Shown: positions 13,936 through 26,319, numbered from the stretch's first letter. The stretch is DNA of 64,000 bases from Notolepis coatsorum (GCA_963971535.1 OZ020588.1:128687583-128751582), one strand, 5' to 3'. The notes: generated by a model from the sequence alone, not told the origin. A program made the numbers and translations.

Positions 13936-15060
13936 TTAGGCCATGTCCAGACGAAACCGATTTCGGTCGTATCAGTCAAAGTATTTTATCGTATGCACCT
14001 TTCATCCACACGGAATTGCGTTCTGGGAGCCTGAATACGCTATTTTCGGAAACCGGCTCCCAGAGTGGGCAAATCTGAAGACGCCGTCTTTACAAGCCTA
14101 TACGCATATTTTCCTGAACCGATGAAGCTATAGCCCACCTCTCCCTTAACCCACATGTGCAAACTCAGCCAACATCACAACAACGGCATCGTACAGAGTA
14201 GTTGCGTTCATGTTACAGAAGCTATTGAGCTTGATCGGGCTTTTGCAGCTAAATGTACTGCCCCTATACAACAGATTGACATTTCCCTTAATCCGCATGC
14301 AAACCCAGCCAACAAAAAAAATTATACATATATGCATTGATATGTCCAGATATGTCCTGGCTAGAAGTGTTTATTAAACACCGGGAGGCTACTGTGATTA
14401 AATACACGATACTAGCTAGAGATTAGCGTCACATAGTGGGCCTTTTTCTGAAAACCCAAGTAGTAGCCAAGCACATACTGTTCCATAGCATACGCCTTCA
14501 GTTGATCATGACAAACCCTATCTTACCTTGACGATTAAAAAGCCTCCATAATTTAGTAAATAGTATTCCCATGGCTGGTGTTGAGATTTACGATGCCAGC
14601 TGTAGCCAGCCAGCTAGCGTTGATGCTATTCAATGGTATCAACATTAGCTAAATAGCTAACCAACTAAATACAATAGACTGGTATCCTGAGGTAACGTTA
14701 AATACAGACAACTTTTGCTACAATAAGACAGTGGTATCCTGAGGTAACGTTAAATACAGACAACGTTTGCTAGTCGAAAGGACTGGACACAGGGACAAGT
14801 TAAACATCAATCAATTAATACAATTAATTACAACAGGTAGTTTGAGCTGTGATGTCGTGGCTACGTGACCGCACCATATTATATACGGCTTTGACACGCT
14901 CTCTCTCTCTTAAATATCTCAATCAACTTCCTTGTCTGAGGAGGCAATGAGGCTTTTTAAACAAAGGTTCAGTCACTAAACGTGGAAGTAAAGTTTAAAC
15001 AAACTCCTGGGGGCGGCTTTCTAAAGGTTTCACTTATGTGAGTTCACCTGATTGGCCCAA
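13936..15060 (+). mobile_element. Unclassified MITE-like element, copy 2
   Basis: Starts cttaggccatgtccagac, the inverse of 372-390. Reverse-complement matches to copy 1 run through 14220-14510 (ttgatcgggctttt, acccaagtagtagccaa, ctgttccatagcatac). A tandem duplication sits at 14680-14775 (ggtatcctgaggtaacgtta twice). The far end is not defined; 15060 is approximate. Confidence 0.5.
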
Positions 15061-15639
15061 GTACAATCCTGGTCCCATTAGTGGTTGAATTTCCGCATTA
15101 TTGCCAAGGTTGTCCTGGACAACAGTTTCTTTGTCTTTCTAGACCTGATCTTCAAAGGACTTTGGTCTGCGAAGGGATTTGTGGTTGGTGTGGTTTCTAT
15201 AGACCAATGTCTGTTTGAGATGTTTAGTTTCTTCCAGTGGAACTTGGATGATTCTTATCCACTCTGTTTCATGTGCTTCAGGCCTCATTAGAAAGGTGCT
15301 TTCAGGGTGGAAAGGAATCCAAGCTGAGCATGACATGAACAGCAAAATGGCCACTGTGTGAATATGGTCAAGGAATTCCAATATCCAAGCTAGAATGAGA
15401 AATGAAGAGAGGACAGTGTCACCATGAGCACCTGAGCTGGGCTGTTAGACTCTTGTGACATAACTGCCCCTCCCTTTTAGGCCGGAATCCTCCCAGATCC
15501 CAGTTATCCTGAATGCACCTCAGCCTCAGTAACAGATGATTGTAAAAGTCAATGAGTGTTTGACCAGGAAGTTGTCAACAGTAAATCCAGGATGATTTGC
15601 AAACGTATCAGTTGGACTAAATATTTGATCAAGGGTAGC

Positions 15640-15905
15640 AAACAATTTAAAGTGACAATTTGTCTATTTTGTGCTCTCTTGACTGAAGTCCGTTGAGGTT
15701 TTTAAAAGGGGCCTAAAAACATTTATTTTTAACAAGGCATTTGCCTGAATTCTCCTTTTTTAATTTTATATCTGTATGTTTCTTCCTTTTCATTGGTTGT
15801 TTTATTCATTTTAATTGTTTTGATTCATTTTAAGTTTTATCTGTCTCCTGTAGCACTTTGAGATTGTCACAAATATAAAGTGCGTTACAAATAGAATTTA
15901 TTATT
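15640..15905 (+). mobile_element. L2-like LINE 3' end
   Basis: A short coding end (gtttttaaaaggggcctaaa, FKRGLK type) is followed by a UTR with tgtagcactttgagat and ataaagtgcgttacaaatag, the classic terminus of teleost L2-group LINEs. Strongly 5'-truncated. Confidence 0.75.
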
Positions 15906-16224
15906 TAGTTGAAAGCATGTTACGGTAGGTACATTGTGAGAATTTAATTATTATATTTGCAAATTGCCAGCTTTTCAAAAAAAACGGTTAAATACATATT
16001 CCACATAATTATTAATATAAACGTTTATTTGCACACTTCAGTATTGTTCTAAAATAACGTCACCCTCTCCAGTATCAGGGGTGTTTTTTGACATCCTGCC
16101 TGCTTGTCTTCTGTAGGTTTACCCAGTAATGAACATCACAGTATTGTGTAAGAATTCCTTTCTCATCTAGCAACACATTTCTTTTTAGAAATGTTGGATA
16201 CACATTCCATATTATGTCCTACCC

Positions 16225-16560
16225 TTACATACTGGTGGAGATAGGAATGATACAAATAATTATAGACCAATATCCAAATTGTCTTGTTTAGCTCAAATCT
16301 AAACAAGCTAAATTCTTGTACATTTTCAAATCAAGGAATCTCTCTATAAAAACTCTGCTCTGAGTCTGCATCAATATACACGTCTATGCTATCACTGTTT
16401 ATCACGTTGTGAATGACATTGTCAATGCCTCAGATGAAATCTTTTTGTGGACCTAATTATCCAAGGCATTTGACACTGTTGCTCATTCCTTGCTTTGACA
16501 TAATGTTTGTTAAGTAATATTGGTTTTTAACTCAAGTACTTGTGCTTGTTATATAGAGCT
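16225..16560 (+). mobile_element. Decayed LINE reverse-transcriptase fragment
   Basis: Contains GDRNDTNNYRPISKL at ~16238-16282 and, in a shifted frame, a stretch resembling VDLxKAFDTVxHS at ~16450-16495. These are early RT blocks of jockey-group LINEs. Frame changes and stops show decay. It lies directly upstream of the fam83c exon, inside the intron. Confidence 0.65.
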
Positions 16561-16936
16561 TTGGCTAAGAGGAGTGCTCTCATCATGGCCAGCTAGGAGA
16601 CACTGCGGAGGAGAAGGAGACAATGAGTTTAAGTATAGAGAGAGGTGGGGGCCGTAGCCCCTGGCCTCTCACTTAGATGTCAACTAAGCTATTGTTAAAT
16701 CCATGATTTTAAACCATTCTGTGTCTGTTTGTACCTGTTTTAATAGATTTTAGTATTTTGTATCTTGTATCTTTTATTAACTGTTTTACTGATTGTTCTC
16801 TTTATTTTGTAACTTTATCATTCTGTGTCTTTTTAAGTCTCAACATCATTGTGGATGATCTTCAATGATTTCTTTGAGGATAAGTGAAGGCAATAATAAT
16901 AGTTATTTTCATTCCCTGCCCCTCTTCCCTCTCTAG

Positions 16937-17173
16937 CTTCACCTGGTTATCGGCTCAGGTTCATAGCAACTTGATGATGCATTTCTCAGGCCGCATCACC
17001 GACAGCTTCGACCGGGAGTTCCGGTGTCTGTACGCGGACTCTGAGATCATCGACTGTTTCCACAACCCGGAGGACGAGGGCGTACCCTACTACCCCTCCT
17101 ACCAGGGCATGATGGGACCTGGCATGGGTACGGGGCTAGGACAGGGCTTGGGGCTGGATATGTTCTCCGACAG
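16937..17173 (+). CDS. fam83c: FAM83 family protein (FAM83C-like), internal exon encoding the end of DUF1669
   Basis: Seen: a pyrimidine-rich acceptor ends in ctctag at 16936 and a GT donor (cag|gtaaga) starts at 17174. The 237-nt exon begins with one base completing a Ser codon and ends two bases into an Arg codon. It reads SFTWLSAQVHSNLMMHFSG, then RITDSFDREFRCLYADSE, then a Gly/Met-rich linker with GMGTGLGQGLGLDMF. Known: SFTW followed by FDxEFRxLYA is the end of the DUF1669 domain of FAM83 proteins, which anchor casein kinase 1 isoforms; the FxxxF motif (FDREF) is implicated in that binding. Inferred: FAM83C rather than a paralogue, because FDREFRCLYA and the C-terminal motif of the next exon resemble FAM83C most as I recall it. 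The first start-like codon in this frame, at 16884, is intronic and not a real start. The preceding exons are not recognisable in the window. Confidence 0.85.
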
Positions 17174-17882
17174 GTAAGACATCACAGTACCCAGGATCTC
17201 TTTCCTACTTTTATATGTTTTGTAATTCACAGTAGTCCATTCCTAGGTCATCATTAACCGTTGTGTAGTATTTGGAGTGCTCAGATATGGAGTCACATGT
17301 CATGTATACGTTTACTGGCCTGTGATTAAACCCTGAACAGCTTCTCTCTTGAGTCTCATGTGCTCAGTATATCTCTTCACTTTTATTAAACAAAGAAAAT
17401 ACTGAGTAGATCTTAAGTTAGAGCCCCATTCAGCTATCCTAATGTAAACAAATGGGTAACCCCACCAAAAATGTTTTAATAATAGTTGATTAACTGAGCT
17501 CTTGATACAAGAACAGATATATGTGAGTTTCCAATTGTATTTGCTGTATTTGGGGTCTGTAATAATTATGTTTACATTGGTAATGTTTGTAAACATTGGA
17601 TTGAAGCAGACCTATATCAAATCAAACTCTGTATATACAATGGTATGTGAATACATATTTTATTTCTTTAAAATAATATCTGCACTACAGTTATTTTCAT
17701 TACATTTGTTGTTGAAGGCTGTGTGCATTAATTATTACTTTCTTGCTCCATGATACATAAGATAAGATAATATCCTTTATTGATCCCCTTGGGGGCATTT
17801 GCAACACTGCAGGTTATAGCAACATTCCAAGTAAATATAAGTTGCGTATGCTCACTTCCTGTTTCCCTCCCTCGTCCAATAG
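17174..17882 (+). other. fam83c terminal intron
   Basis: A 709-bp GT-AG intron joins two exons with matching phase. It is AT-rich. At 17757-17830 it carries a short dispersed-repeat end (ataagataagataat followed by cctttattgatcccc), which is a fish LINE 3' terminus in minus orientation. Bases 17561-17650 resemble 895-950 (gtaaacattgg and cagacctatat), so part of the intron belongs to another dispersed repeat. Confidence 0.8.
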
Positions 17883-18720
17883 GCAGAAAGAGCGGGAGAG
17901 GGTGTGTTCTGAGCACTCCAGCAGCCAATCAAGTAACAGCATGTCCAGCGTGAAAGCTGCGCCAGGATTGGCCTCTAACACCGTCTACAAGGTCACCCAA
18001 ACTCACGACAAAAAGGACACAAACAACACTCAACTCACAACTCACAACTCTCACCTGAGCCCTGAGAGGAGAGGAGGAGGAGGGGAAAGAGAGAGAGAAA
18101 GAACGCCCACGCCCCAGAACCACACGCCACCAGGCACCCGTGTAGGCCCTAATGGGGGAACTAGTCCCGGCTCACATCCAGAACGTTCACCAACCTTTGG
18201 CCAATCCATGGGCATTGAGTGGACCAAGTCCAACCCAGCTGACTTCCTGCGTCCAAGTTTGGGCGGCACAGCTAATAAGTTCCAAGCATTGGGTTTGTAT
18301 GACCACAAACCCAGTCAGTTCCACAGTGCAGGGCTTAACCCTGGCGCCCCGAACCCTAAAGTGCAGCCCCCACCACCGGCGGCTGAAAACAAACCCACCG
18401 CCAAGCCGAGGTCTCCCTCCTCCAATCCTTTCATTAACAAACTCACAGACCTCTTCCTGCCCCCCTCCAGCAAAGACAAAGAGTCAACCATCTTCAAGAG
18501 GTCACCCCCGAACAGCAACACCACCTGGGGGGGTCCTGACCTCTCCCAGCCAGAGCCAGAGAGCCAGCAGAGCCCCCCACCGCCCCCGGGCCTGTTGATG
18601 AACCGACAGGACCAGAAGCGAATGACACTGGGCCACAGCAAACTGGACCTGGTCAACCAGTATAACAAGATGAAATCCAGACAGGTGTACAGCCGCTTTG
18701 AACTGAAGAACAACAACTAA
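17883..18720 (+). CDS. fam83c: FAM83C-like, last coding exon (disordered C-terminal tail)
   Basis: Seen: an acceptor (ccaatag) ends at 17882, and the first base completes the Arg codon split by the upstream donor, so phases match exactly. The exon gives 278 residues to TAA at 18718-18720. The chain is Ser/Pro/Asn-rich and probably disordered, with a conserved-looking block GIEWTKSNPADFLRPSLGG, a block NPFINKLTDLFLPPSSKDKE, a PPPPPG run, and the end KRMTLGHSKLDLVNQYNKMK followed by SRFELKNNN. Known: FAM83C carries repeats of the TLGHSKLDL type and ends in a similar basic-SRFE tail. The visible tail has one such motif; mammalian FAM83C, as I recall it, has several. Alternatives are another FAM83 paralogue. 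The codon use is GC-richer than the surrounding DNA, as expected for a real gene. No frameshift or internal stop is seen. Confidence 0.88.
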
Positions 18721-19340
18721 CTGGAGGGAAAAACATGTACAGTATGAGCAGTTTATACCTGCTGTGGAGTATCTGTCCAGATGAAGAGCAACAGGTACAA
18801 TTGCTGATTCAAACTCAAGAACAGCAACTAACTGAGGATACTGGATGATGGGACAAATTAGCTTCACCATATCCAATATCATCATTCACAGACACACACA
18901 CTCATTTGTTGTTTCCCAAATGAATAGTGGACATTCTTCAAGTCAAAACGTACAGTTGAAACTTGAGCTTGACACTTGGACTATGCTTAGATTCCATTTA
19001 ATCCAAATCTTTGGATTAGCTTTCCAAACTTTGTTTGTCCGAAGGAAGCAACAGCTGTGATTGGAGGATCAAGAAAGGAGGGTGTGACTTGAGACAGGTC
19101 AATGAACCCTTTGACAATTTCAGGTCCTTATTCATTTGTCAAAAGCCTCCTCTATAGAACCTGTGGTTTACATGACAGAGTTTACATGACAGAGTTTCTG
19201 ATGATTGAGACAAGGTGATGGGTCGATAGGGACACACAGTACACACCACAGTACACACAACATAGGATATAATTAAATGGTGTGCACAATTAACAGGGTG
19301 TAGTTATTGTACATAATAAACTAGTAATAATAAAACATGT
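18721..19340 (+). other. fam83c 3' UTR with candidate poly(A) signals
   Basis: Sequence downstream of the fam83c stop. Two AATAAA hexamers lie close together at 19315-19320 and 19329-19334 and are the likeliest cleavage signals. The UTR end is inferred from these, not from transcript data. A TTTC microsatellite starts about 45 bp after the second hexamer. Confidence 0.5.
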
Positions 19341-19384
19341 CCATGTTCTCATCACACCAGATGCCATGTGGAGCCTACATCACA

Positions 19385-19500
<116 letters not shown>

Positions 19501-19509
19501 AATAGATGC

Positions 19510-21020
19510 CTTGCACAGAATGTTTGTGTAGTTAATTTATCTGTCTTCCAAAATGGCTGCCTGTAACATACTGTAGAAACCATTGTTTTGTACATGGCAA
19601 TGAGACAATGGTTGCTATGTGTTGATATATGAGAAATATATCAACAAAAATCATTGTGGGTCTTATGGCTGGAATACTTTGTTGTATTATTACTGGATCT
19701 TGTAAATGAGTCACAGTAGAACAGTACTATTGTGCTTTTCCAGTGCTCTACCACTGCACAGCAATTAGACATTTTCTTTTGAAAGTGGTCACAAATGGTT
19801 ACATTGCAGCCATACTGGAAGAAAGAAAAACACTCCTATGCAGAGCTGTCTCTATGCCTCACAGCCTCCAAAACACCTCTGCCCATTTCTTTACCTGTAT
19901 GGCTGCGTTCATCGTCTTTACCATGGACACAAGGCTGCACAGATGCCATGTGATTTAATCATTTAACTTTTTTCAACAAAATTTCTGTTCTTTTTTTAGA
20001 AAAGAGACTAGATTACAATAGTTGTACAATAGTATTGTGTTATTTATTCAATATGTTGAATATTATGTTGAATATTATGTTATATAATACGAGCAAAGGT
20101 AACACCACTTAGTTTACTTCCTGTTTGGGCAGAGATGTTTGACAGTGGAACGTCGTCCAAGTCTCAGCATAGGAGAGTGAGAGAGAACTACACACACTAC
20201 ACTAGGAACATTCTGTGCACAGTCTCTGTTGCTTTAACGATGCACAGCTCAAACTAGAACAGTGTGTGCCGCCATCAGCTTGGGTTCACGGGCACTTTTC
20301 AGTCCTTAAACAAACACCCTCATCCGCAGTGACTTACAGTGCCGTAATTGTTTATTGAGTAGCTGTGTATTATTAATGCTGTAACAAGCTATCATTGCAG
20401 TGAGTAAAGGTTTTAATAAGCAGTACTAGCACAGCTACACAAACAATTCTGGAGAGGAGGATTGTTCTGTTGCTACTGTCGTTTTTATGAACAAACTGTA
20501 AATTGAGGAAATAAAAGGGCATCTTAAAGCCATACAGAAGTTAAATTTTGAGGCAATGTAGACTGGGAATAATGGAGTGTTGGTTTCAGGAATGGGATTT
20601 TGGCAAAAGGGAATAAAGCAAACTATCACTGTGGCCTAAACATGTGAAAAATTACTGTTGATCATAGCTGTCGATTGCTTATCTCCATCGCCTCAGAATG
20701 CTCCCTGTTAATCATAATTTAAGCATTCTAATTTAAAGATTTCTTTTTATATAATTATACAGAAAATAGAGCACCACTGCTTTCTTTGCAAATATGTAGA
20801 ATGTGTATATAATCCTAATGGCCTTTGGTGCTGAATTAAGAAGAAACAATAACTTTTAGACAATAACCTTTTTTATATTGTGGAAGTGCACTTGCTTTTG
20901 TATCATGTTTAGTAATAATAATGTTGTAACCTGCAGTGATAGCCGCTGTATAAAATCCTCCCTCTCTGCATTTATCCTCCATACTGTACAGCGGTAGCAT
21001 TGCAGAATCCCCTCCCTCCA
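19510..21020. other. No gene or clear repeat
   Basis: AT-rich DNA. Small ORFs have no domain. Nothing beyond short direct repeats (gaatattatgtt at ~20056-20080) is visible. Confidence 0.4.
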
Positions 21021-21029
21021 CCCTGTACC

Positions 21030-21575
21030 ACATTAACCCATTAACGACTACATTTAGTATGTTAGGGAAAAGCCCCACAGAATTATTTCTGTTAGAGGTA
21101 GAAGCACAATATGTGCTGTGAGAACTGCCAAGACACTGTATTGTTACTACACCAGACAAAATTAAATATATATTTATTTCATATATTTATCATGCCTTAA
21201 TTGGTAGGCAAAATATTTTTTTTAATGCAAGAAATCATAAACATGTGTTTTAACAATCATTTGGCATGCTAAACATACAGTATAGCATGAAATACATTTA
21301 GAAAAAAATTACTTTCCAACTATTTGATATCATATATTTGTTGAGATAGGTAAATTTATAATGTTTATTTATAAAAAGGTTTATAAACAAATACACTGTC
21401 TACCAATCAAGGCATGATACATAATGTGAAAGCAAAACGTTTAATTTTGTCTAATGTAGCCACCTGTATTGGCAGTTCTCATGGCAAAGTTTGTGTTTCT
21501 ACCTCTAACAGAAAAAAGGTCTGTGTGGCTTTTCCTCAACACACTAAATATAGTTGTTAGTTATTAATGGGGTAA
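21030..21575. mobile_element. Foldback MITE of ~540 bp
   Basis: Left: cattaacccattaacgacta, gggaaaagcc, ctgttagaggtagaa. Right, inverted: ttctacctctaacag, ggcttttcctcaa, agttgttagttattaatgg. The arms extend over ~230 bp each (also aattggtaggca / tctaccaatcaaggc). No clear target duplication. Confidence 0.75.
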
Positions 21576-21579
21576 ACAT

Positions 21580-22790
21580 ACAAATTTATACAAAAAAGAA
21601 ACGTGCATTGTAGCTTCAGACGTTGACCGGTTTGAAACATCAACTGATTTGTGGTCAACCCAGCTAGTATGTAAAGGACGTCTTTAAATTCCAGTACTGC
21701 AGGACTTTCTGAATAATTACTATTTTTTTTGGAGTGGAACAACAGTGTTGCACACATGTTAATATTGGCACTTATACCATGGATACATGTGTATTTACTC
21801 ATTATCTTTCAATCCTATGTTCTATCTTCTTGTACAGTGCAGATGTTTGCTGTTGACATCAGCTTAACAAGGTGGTTGAAAATAACCAATGATTTGAATA
21901 TGAATATTTGGGTATTTCATATAAAAAAGATTGTTAACGCTCCTTTTTACAATCAAATAATTGTGTTTATATTGTCATCAACACTCAGTGATTTATCATT
22001 ATGATGAGGGATAATCTACAAAAAACCTGAATTACTTTCATCTGATAAAATCGTGTCACTTTATTTCTATTTGCATAACATACATGTACTGTACTGTATA
22101 TCAAAGTACTCAGTGTCAGGAATGTGGGTCCTTAAAGATATTCTTGGCTATTGATGTTTTTTTACATAATATTTTCTGCAGAATGTGAATTTCAGCTTTA
22201 ACTGCTGAGTCTGTATACTGTATATAGAGTCATTATGTCCTAATCCTTCATCCTAGTGCCCATATCCAAGGGCTATATTTGTAATGGCTGTGATACATAA
22301 GGCAACTTTTTCTTAACAAAGCTGGGGTAAGCAACTTCAGAAAATTGAGTGTCCTGTCCAGCAAAAAATAGAGCAAGCTCGTCATCCCTTTTTAAGCACA
22401 GCACCATGCACTGCACATGCAGAAAGGTTTTCCCACAGACACTCAAAGCAGCTTTGATGTGCATTTGTTGTCGTTAATTGGTACTTTACGACGAGGAACA
22501 CCGTGGTGGGGTGAGTTGATCTGATCCACTGGGCAGGCCAAAAAACCCTGATTGGTAGTTCAAATTCAGGCCACCCTGATATTTTGGAGTGGCTGATTAC
22601 AGGGCCTGCCTGGTCAGTCACAGAAATCGTTTTTCTTTCTCAGAGCATTTGATTTATTGGTCATTGTTGGGATGTAAAGAGAATTTCACCTAATTTTATG
22701 ACCAAAATATATATTTTTTAACCCAGCTTTAACTATATGTAGAAATGGAAATGGCCACTACTGTAAGAAGTATAGTTGCTTCAATCACAT
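21580..22790. other. No gene seen
   Basis: AT-rich; short ORFs without domains. Candidate host intergenic sequence. Confidence 0.4.
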
Positions 22791-22853
22791 AGAAACATTG
22801 GGCCTCATTCACGAAGCGATATAAGAACAGAATTCCTCTTATTTTGTTCTTAA

Positions 22854-23118
22854 TAGGGATGTCCGATATTATCGGCCGATATCGGCAGTAAAATGTGATA
22901 TCGGAAAATATCGGTATCGGTAAAAAAAAAAAAAACAATAACAATATTTGTTATATATAAATCCAGTGAAATTATTAGTTACCTGAAATTATTCAGTTTT
23001 TGGGGGGGGGGGGGGGGGAACCCTGCATATATCGGTATCGGTTGATATCGGTATCGGAAATTAAGAGTTGGACAATATCGGAATATCGGTAAAAAAAAGC
23101 CAATATCGAGCATCCCTA
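22854..23118. mobile_element. hAT MITE (TAGGGATGTCCGATATT) inside Harbinger element 1
   Basis: 265 bp, starting tagggatgtccgatattatc and ending atatcgagcatccct(a), flanked by GTTCTTAA on both sides (22846-22853, 23119-23126), a perfect 8-bp hAT duplication. It contains a 20-bp G run. A second copy is at 28139-28516. Confidence 0.95.
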
Positions 23119-23509
23119 GTTCTTAACTAGCATTTTCTCTTATTTTGTTCTTACCTGGGGGGCTTCAGCAATGTTTTTGTATTTTTGCTTTTCTCTTAGG
23201 CAAGACCAAATTCTAAGAGTGGTCGAGAGCACTCTTACCCAGATAAGAAAGTCTTACCCAGATGAGAAAAATGTAAAAAAAAATATATATATATTTAAAA
23301 GCCTACCATTGGTCATATACAACTTTAAAAACCCAGAACTTTTCAATAATAATAATAATTATTATTATAACTTATTCTGGGCCGCATGCGGGCCGTGTGG
23401 ACCACTAGATTGTTATCAAGAACATTTGCGGACCACCTCGTATGCAAACAGTAAAAAACAACTGACTTGGACCCGCATCATGCACACTGCGTTGTGTTGT
23501 CTCAGAAGA

Positions 23510-23800
23510 GAGAGAGAGAGACTCCCCATTATGCACCATCCAGTCTGACTGGACTTAATCTATGCGCACTGCCAGATGAGTGGCTGCTTAACTGTTTCAG
23601 ATTGCCAAGAGCGGTCCTTTTAGATGTATGCAATACTCTGGAGCCTCAACTCAGACACAACACACACCGGTGAAATCCTGTGCCTCCACACCTACAAGTT
23701 CCGAGCGCACTCAGGGTTTTAGCCACAGGGACCTTTCAAAGAGATAGATGACAGGTCCGGTATTTCCCAACCTACTGCGTGTTTGGCTCTTGACAAGCAT
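23510..23800 (+). pseudogene. HARBI1-like (Harbinger) transposase remnant
   Basis: Reads LPDEWLLNCFRLPRAVLLDV then CNTLEPQLRHNTHR, an in-frame TGA, and on in the same frame NPVPPHLQV...ALRVLATGTFQR. The LPD-WL--RFRLPR and LATGTFQRE blocks are hallmarks of PIF/Harbinger transposases close to vertebrate HARBI1. Only an N-terminal part is recognisable, and stops interrupt it; the catalytic DDE region is not seen. Confidence 0.8.
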
Positions 23801-25187
23801 GCAGTCGTTCAATATTGACAAAGCCTACTTTGCTCGAACGATTCATTTTGCACATATACAGTACGTGTGTGTGTGAGGCTGCCTTACTAAGCCATTTATT
23901 TATCAAGCATTTATTTATCGACTCTGGTTGGATGGTGTATTGTACTGTACAATAACAATACATTTTAATCTAATCTCATTTTGAGATCAGTCGCAAATCG
24001 CTTCCTGTTGAATAAACCTCTGCTATTTTGCACACGCCTCGTTCGCCTTATAAGGAGCTGGTGGGGTGTGTCTGTATGCAAATGAATTGAGCGCGAACAC
24101 GCATTTCAATTTAAGAATGAGTGGGATTCATCATTCAACACACCTGGGTAAGAACAGATTTGGATGTTAAGAACGGGTTGATGAATGCGGCGGCGACTTT
24201 TCTTATTTTTCTCTTAACACTATATCAGTGCCACTTGTTAACATGGTAAAGCGTGGTTGAATGCCACCACCCACTTCAATGATAGCGTTGTGAACCCATA
24301 ATCTCTGTCTTAAATTATGGCTATGTGTCTAATCAGCCCGTCGTTTATCAATGACTTGTTTGCAGTCAACATTGTCAAAACGGATTGTTTTTTAATCGCT
24401 TCATTTCCGTTTTATAGCATTTTGAAAAGCCCTCATTTTCAAGAAAAATATAAAGATTCCGTGATAATCGGCATTTACTGGAATATTCTGGCATACACAA
24501 AAACTTTGAAATTTTCCGGCCTATTTATGAATCGTTTTCAAATAAACGTTAGATTATCGATAGTATATGTGTACTTATGCACGCTATAGAAGCGGGCTGA
24601 AATATCGATTCTCATTTCCTGATCGCACACACACACACACCCATAGGGCAAACGCTGATATCTCTGTGAAAATAGCTCTGATTATCCTAAGCCTGGTAAA
24701 ATAAATTCCTTACCTCAGATCAGATGTTATCCAAAAAGATTATTCCAATTCCTGATCGCCATTCCAAATATCGATCGCGTTATTGATTCAGCGTTGGGTA
24801 CTGTAAATACATAATCCACGTGTTTTCCGGGCCGGCGATCACAATGGATTCTTCAGTTGGCTTGACGGAAAAGTAAAATGAGGAAACTGGCCCGCCCCCC
24901 CCCCCCCCCCATCAGTCTAAACTAAAGGGGTGCAGTTACACAGGGAGAGACGATAGGGGGCGGTATCTTCCCAATTCAGCTCTGAGAAAGTCTGCAACAC
25001 TAACTTGAGGCTCGATTGATGAAATATTCAAATCGCCAATAAAAAAAATACGACAAACAAACGCTATATAGCGTTGGCAGCACTCAGCGGTCGGCATGAA
25101 CTAACGACAAAACGCGTTGCTGGCACTCAAAGTGTTAACAGACGGTTAAGAAAAAATATATAAGAGTATTGGTGAATGAGGCCCATT

Positions 25188-26313
25188 GGTCCCCATTCTC
25201 GAATGGACATACGTAAAAAGTTACCAAGGAATTCCTTCGTAACTCGATTTACGTACTTATTCTGCATTCTCGGACAGACCAGTGTGCGCCCGTGTTTTCA
25301 ACAGCTTTCTCTGGGTCATTGGGGATTGCCCATAATACAGACATCCGTGGAATTAAATAATTATAATGATATTAAATACGACAATATTTGTATCATTAAC
25401 AATTACGTTTCCTGACTCAATGAGGCATTGTGAGCATTACACACACACTGCAATCTAAATAAATAAGAACTAAACCGATCGCCGTAGATATAGCTACTGT
25501 ATAGTGGAATATACTGTATTAATATGCCATATACTGTCTTCTCTATGATATAATTGATTGTTGGTTTGATATATTCCTATTGCTAGAACTAAATAAATGC
25601 GTGGAGAAACGGCTTAATGAAGCAGCCTCAGCGCAAGAGCACACACACATACGTACTGTATATGTGCGCAATTAATCGTTCCAGCAAAGTAGGCTTCTAT
25701 TATTCTAATGACTTGTTTTATTAGGTAATAAGTCCTACTGTTTAGCATGACATCTCATTTAGTAATGTCAATACTGAATGACTGCACGATTGGCTCTTGA
25801 CATGGCAGTAGACAGTATTGACATTACTAAATGAGGGTTTCATCACTTGTGCATTGTATGTTACTAGTGCACTTTACTGTTACATTTGCACTCTGGTTGG
25901 ATGGTGTATTGTACTGTACAATGACAATACATTTGAATCTAATCTCATTTTGAGATCAGTCGCAAATCGCTTCCGTGTTACCTGTAGAATGAGTCAGCAT
26001 GGTGCAGATGCAATGCCGAACCTCTCAAGTTGTTTTGCACACGGCCCTTGCCGTTTTGCACACGCCTCATTTGCCTTATAAGGAGCTGGCGGGGCGTGTC
26101 TGTATGCAAATTCAGGTGTACGAGAACGCGCATTGCAGTTTAAGAATGAGTGACGTTTTTTATTCATAAGAACCCAGCTGCGAAGATTTTGGCCACTTAC
26201 GGAGACCGTTTCACGCGTTCAGGAATCCGGAGGATTTTTGTAAATGTGTTAGTACAACATTTTTACCAAGATATTTATGAAGGTACTTACGAACATGTTC
26301 GAGAATGAGGACC
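25188..26313. mobile_element. Harbinger-type non-autonomous element 2 (GGTCCTCATTCTCGAA)
   Basis: Left terminus ggtccccattctcgaa, right ttcgagaatgaggacc, flanked by ATT at 25185-25187 and 26314-26316. Internal blocks ggttggatggtgtattgtac, gatcagtcgcaaatcgcttc and cttataaggagctgg match element 1. Also contains an inverted duplication around tagtaatgtcaatactgaat (~25760) and cagtattgacattactaa (~25812). No transposase seen. Confidence 0.85.
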
Positions 26314-26319
26314 ATTGTG

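Larger units (their letters stand above)
22800..25184. mobile_element. PIF/Harbinger-type element 1 (GGGCCTCATTCAC)
   Basis: Left terminus gggcctcattcacgaa, right terminus ttggtgaatgaggccc, flanked by ATT at 22797-22799 and 25185-25187, a 3-bp duplication as in Harbinger. It carries a transposase remnant (23510-23800) and an inserted hAT MITE (22854-23118). Internal sequence 23880-24130 (ggttggatggtgtattgtac, cttataaggagctggtgggg) recurs in the neighbouring element. Decayed and non-autonomous as it stands. Confidence 0.88.

Noticed and set aside
16884-16936. Start codon at 16884 for the FAM83 exon
   Set aside because: Sequence before 16937 is a polypyrimidine tract and acceptor; the domain would be cut without earlier exons.
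17842-17882. Start codon at 17842 for the last fam83c exon
   Set aside because: It lies in the intron, upstream of a splice acceptor whose phase matches the previous exon.
18051-18885. Minus-strand and shifted-frame ORFs over the fam83c tail
   Set aside because: Shadows of GC-rich, proline-rich coding sequence on the plus strand.
24894-24911. Homopolymer C/G runs (also 22999, 35600, 49465, 54857, 63391) as regulatory elements
   Set aside because: Simple homopolymers within repeats; no other supporting signal.
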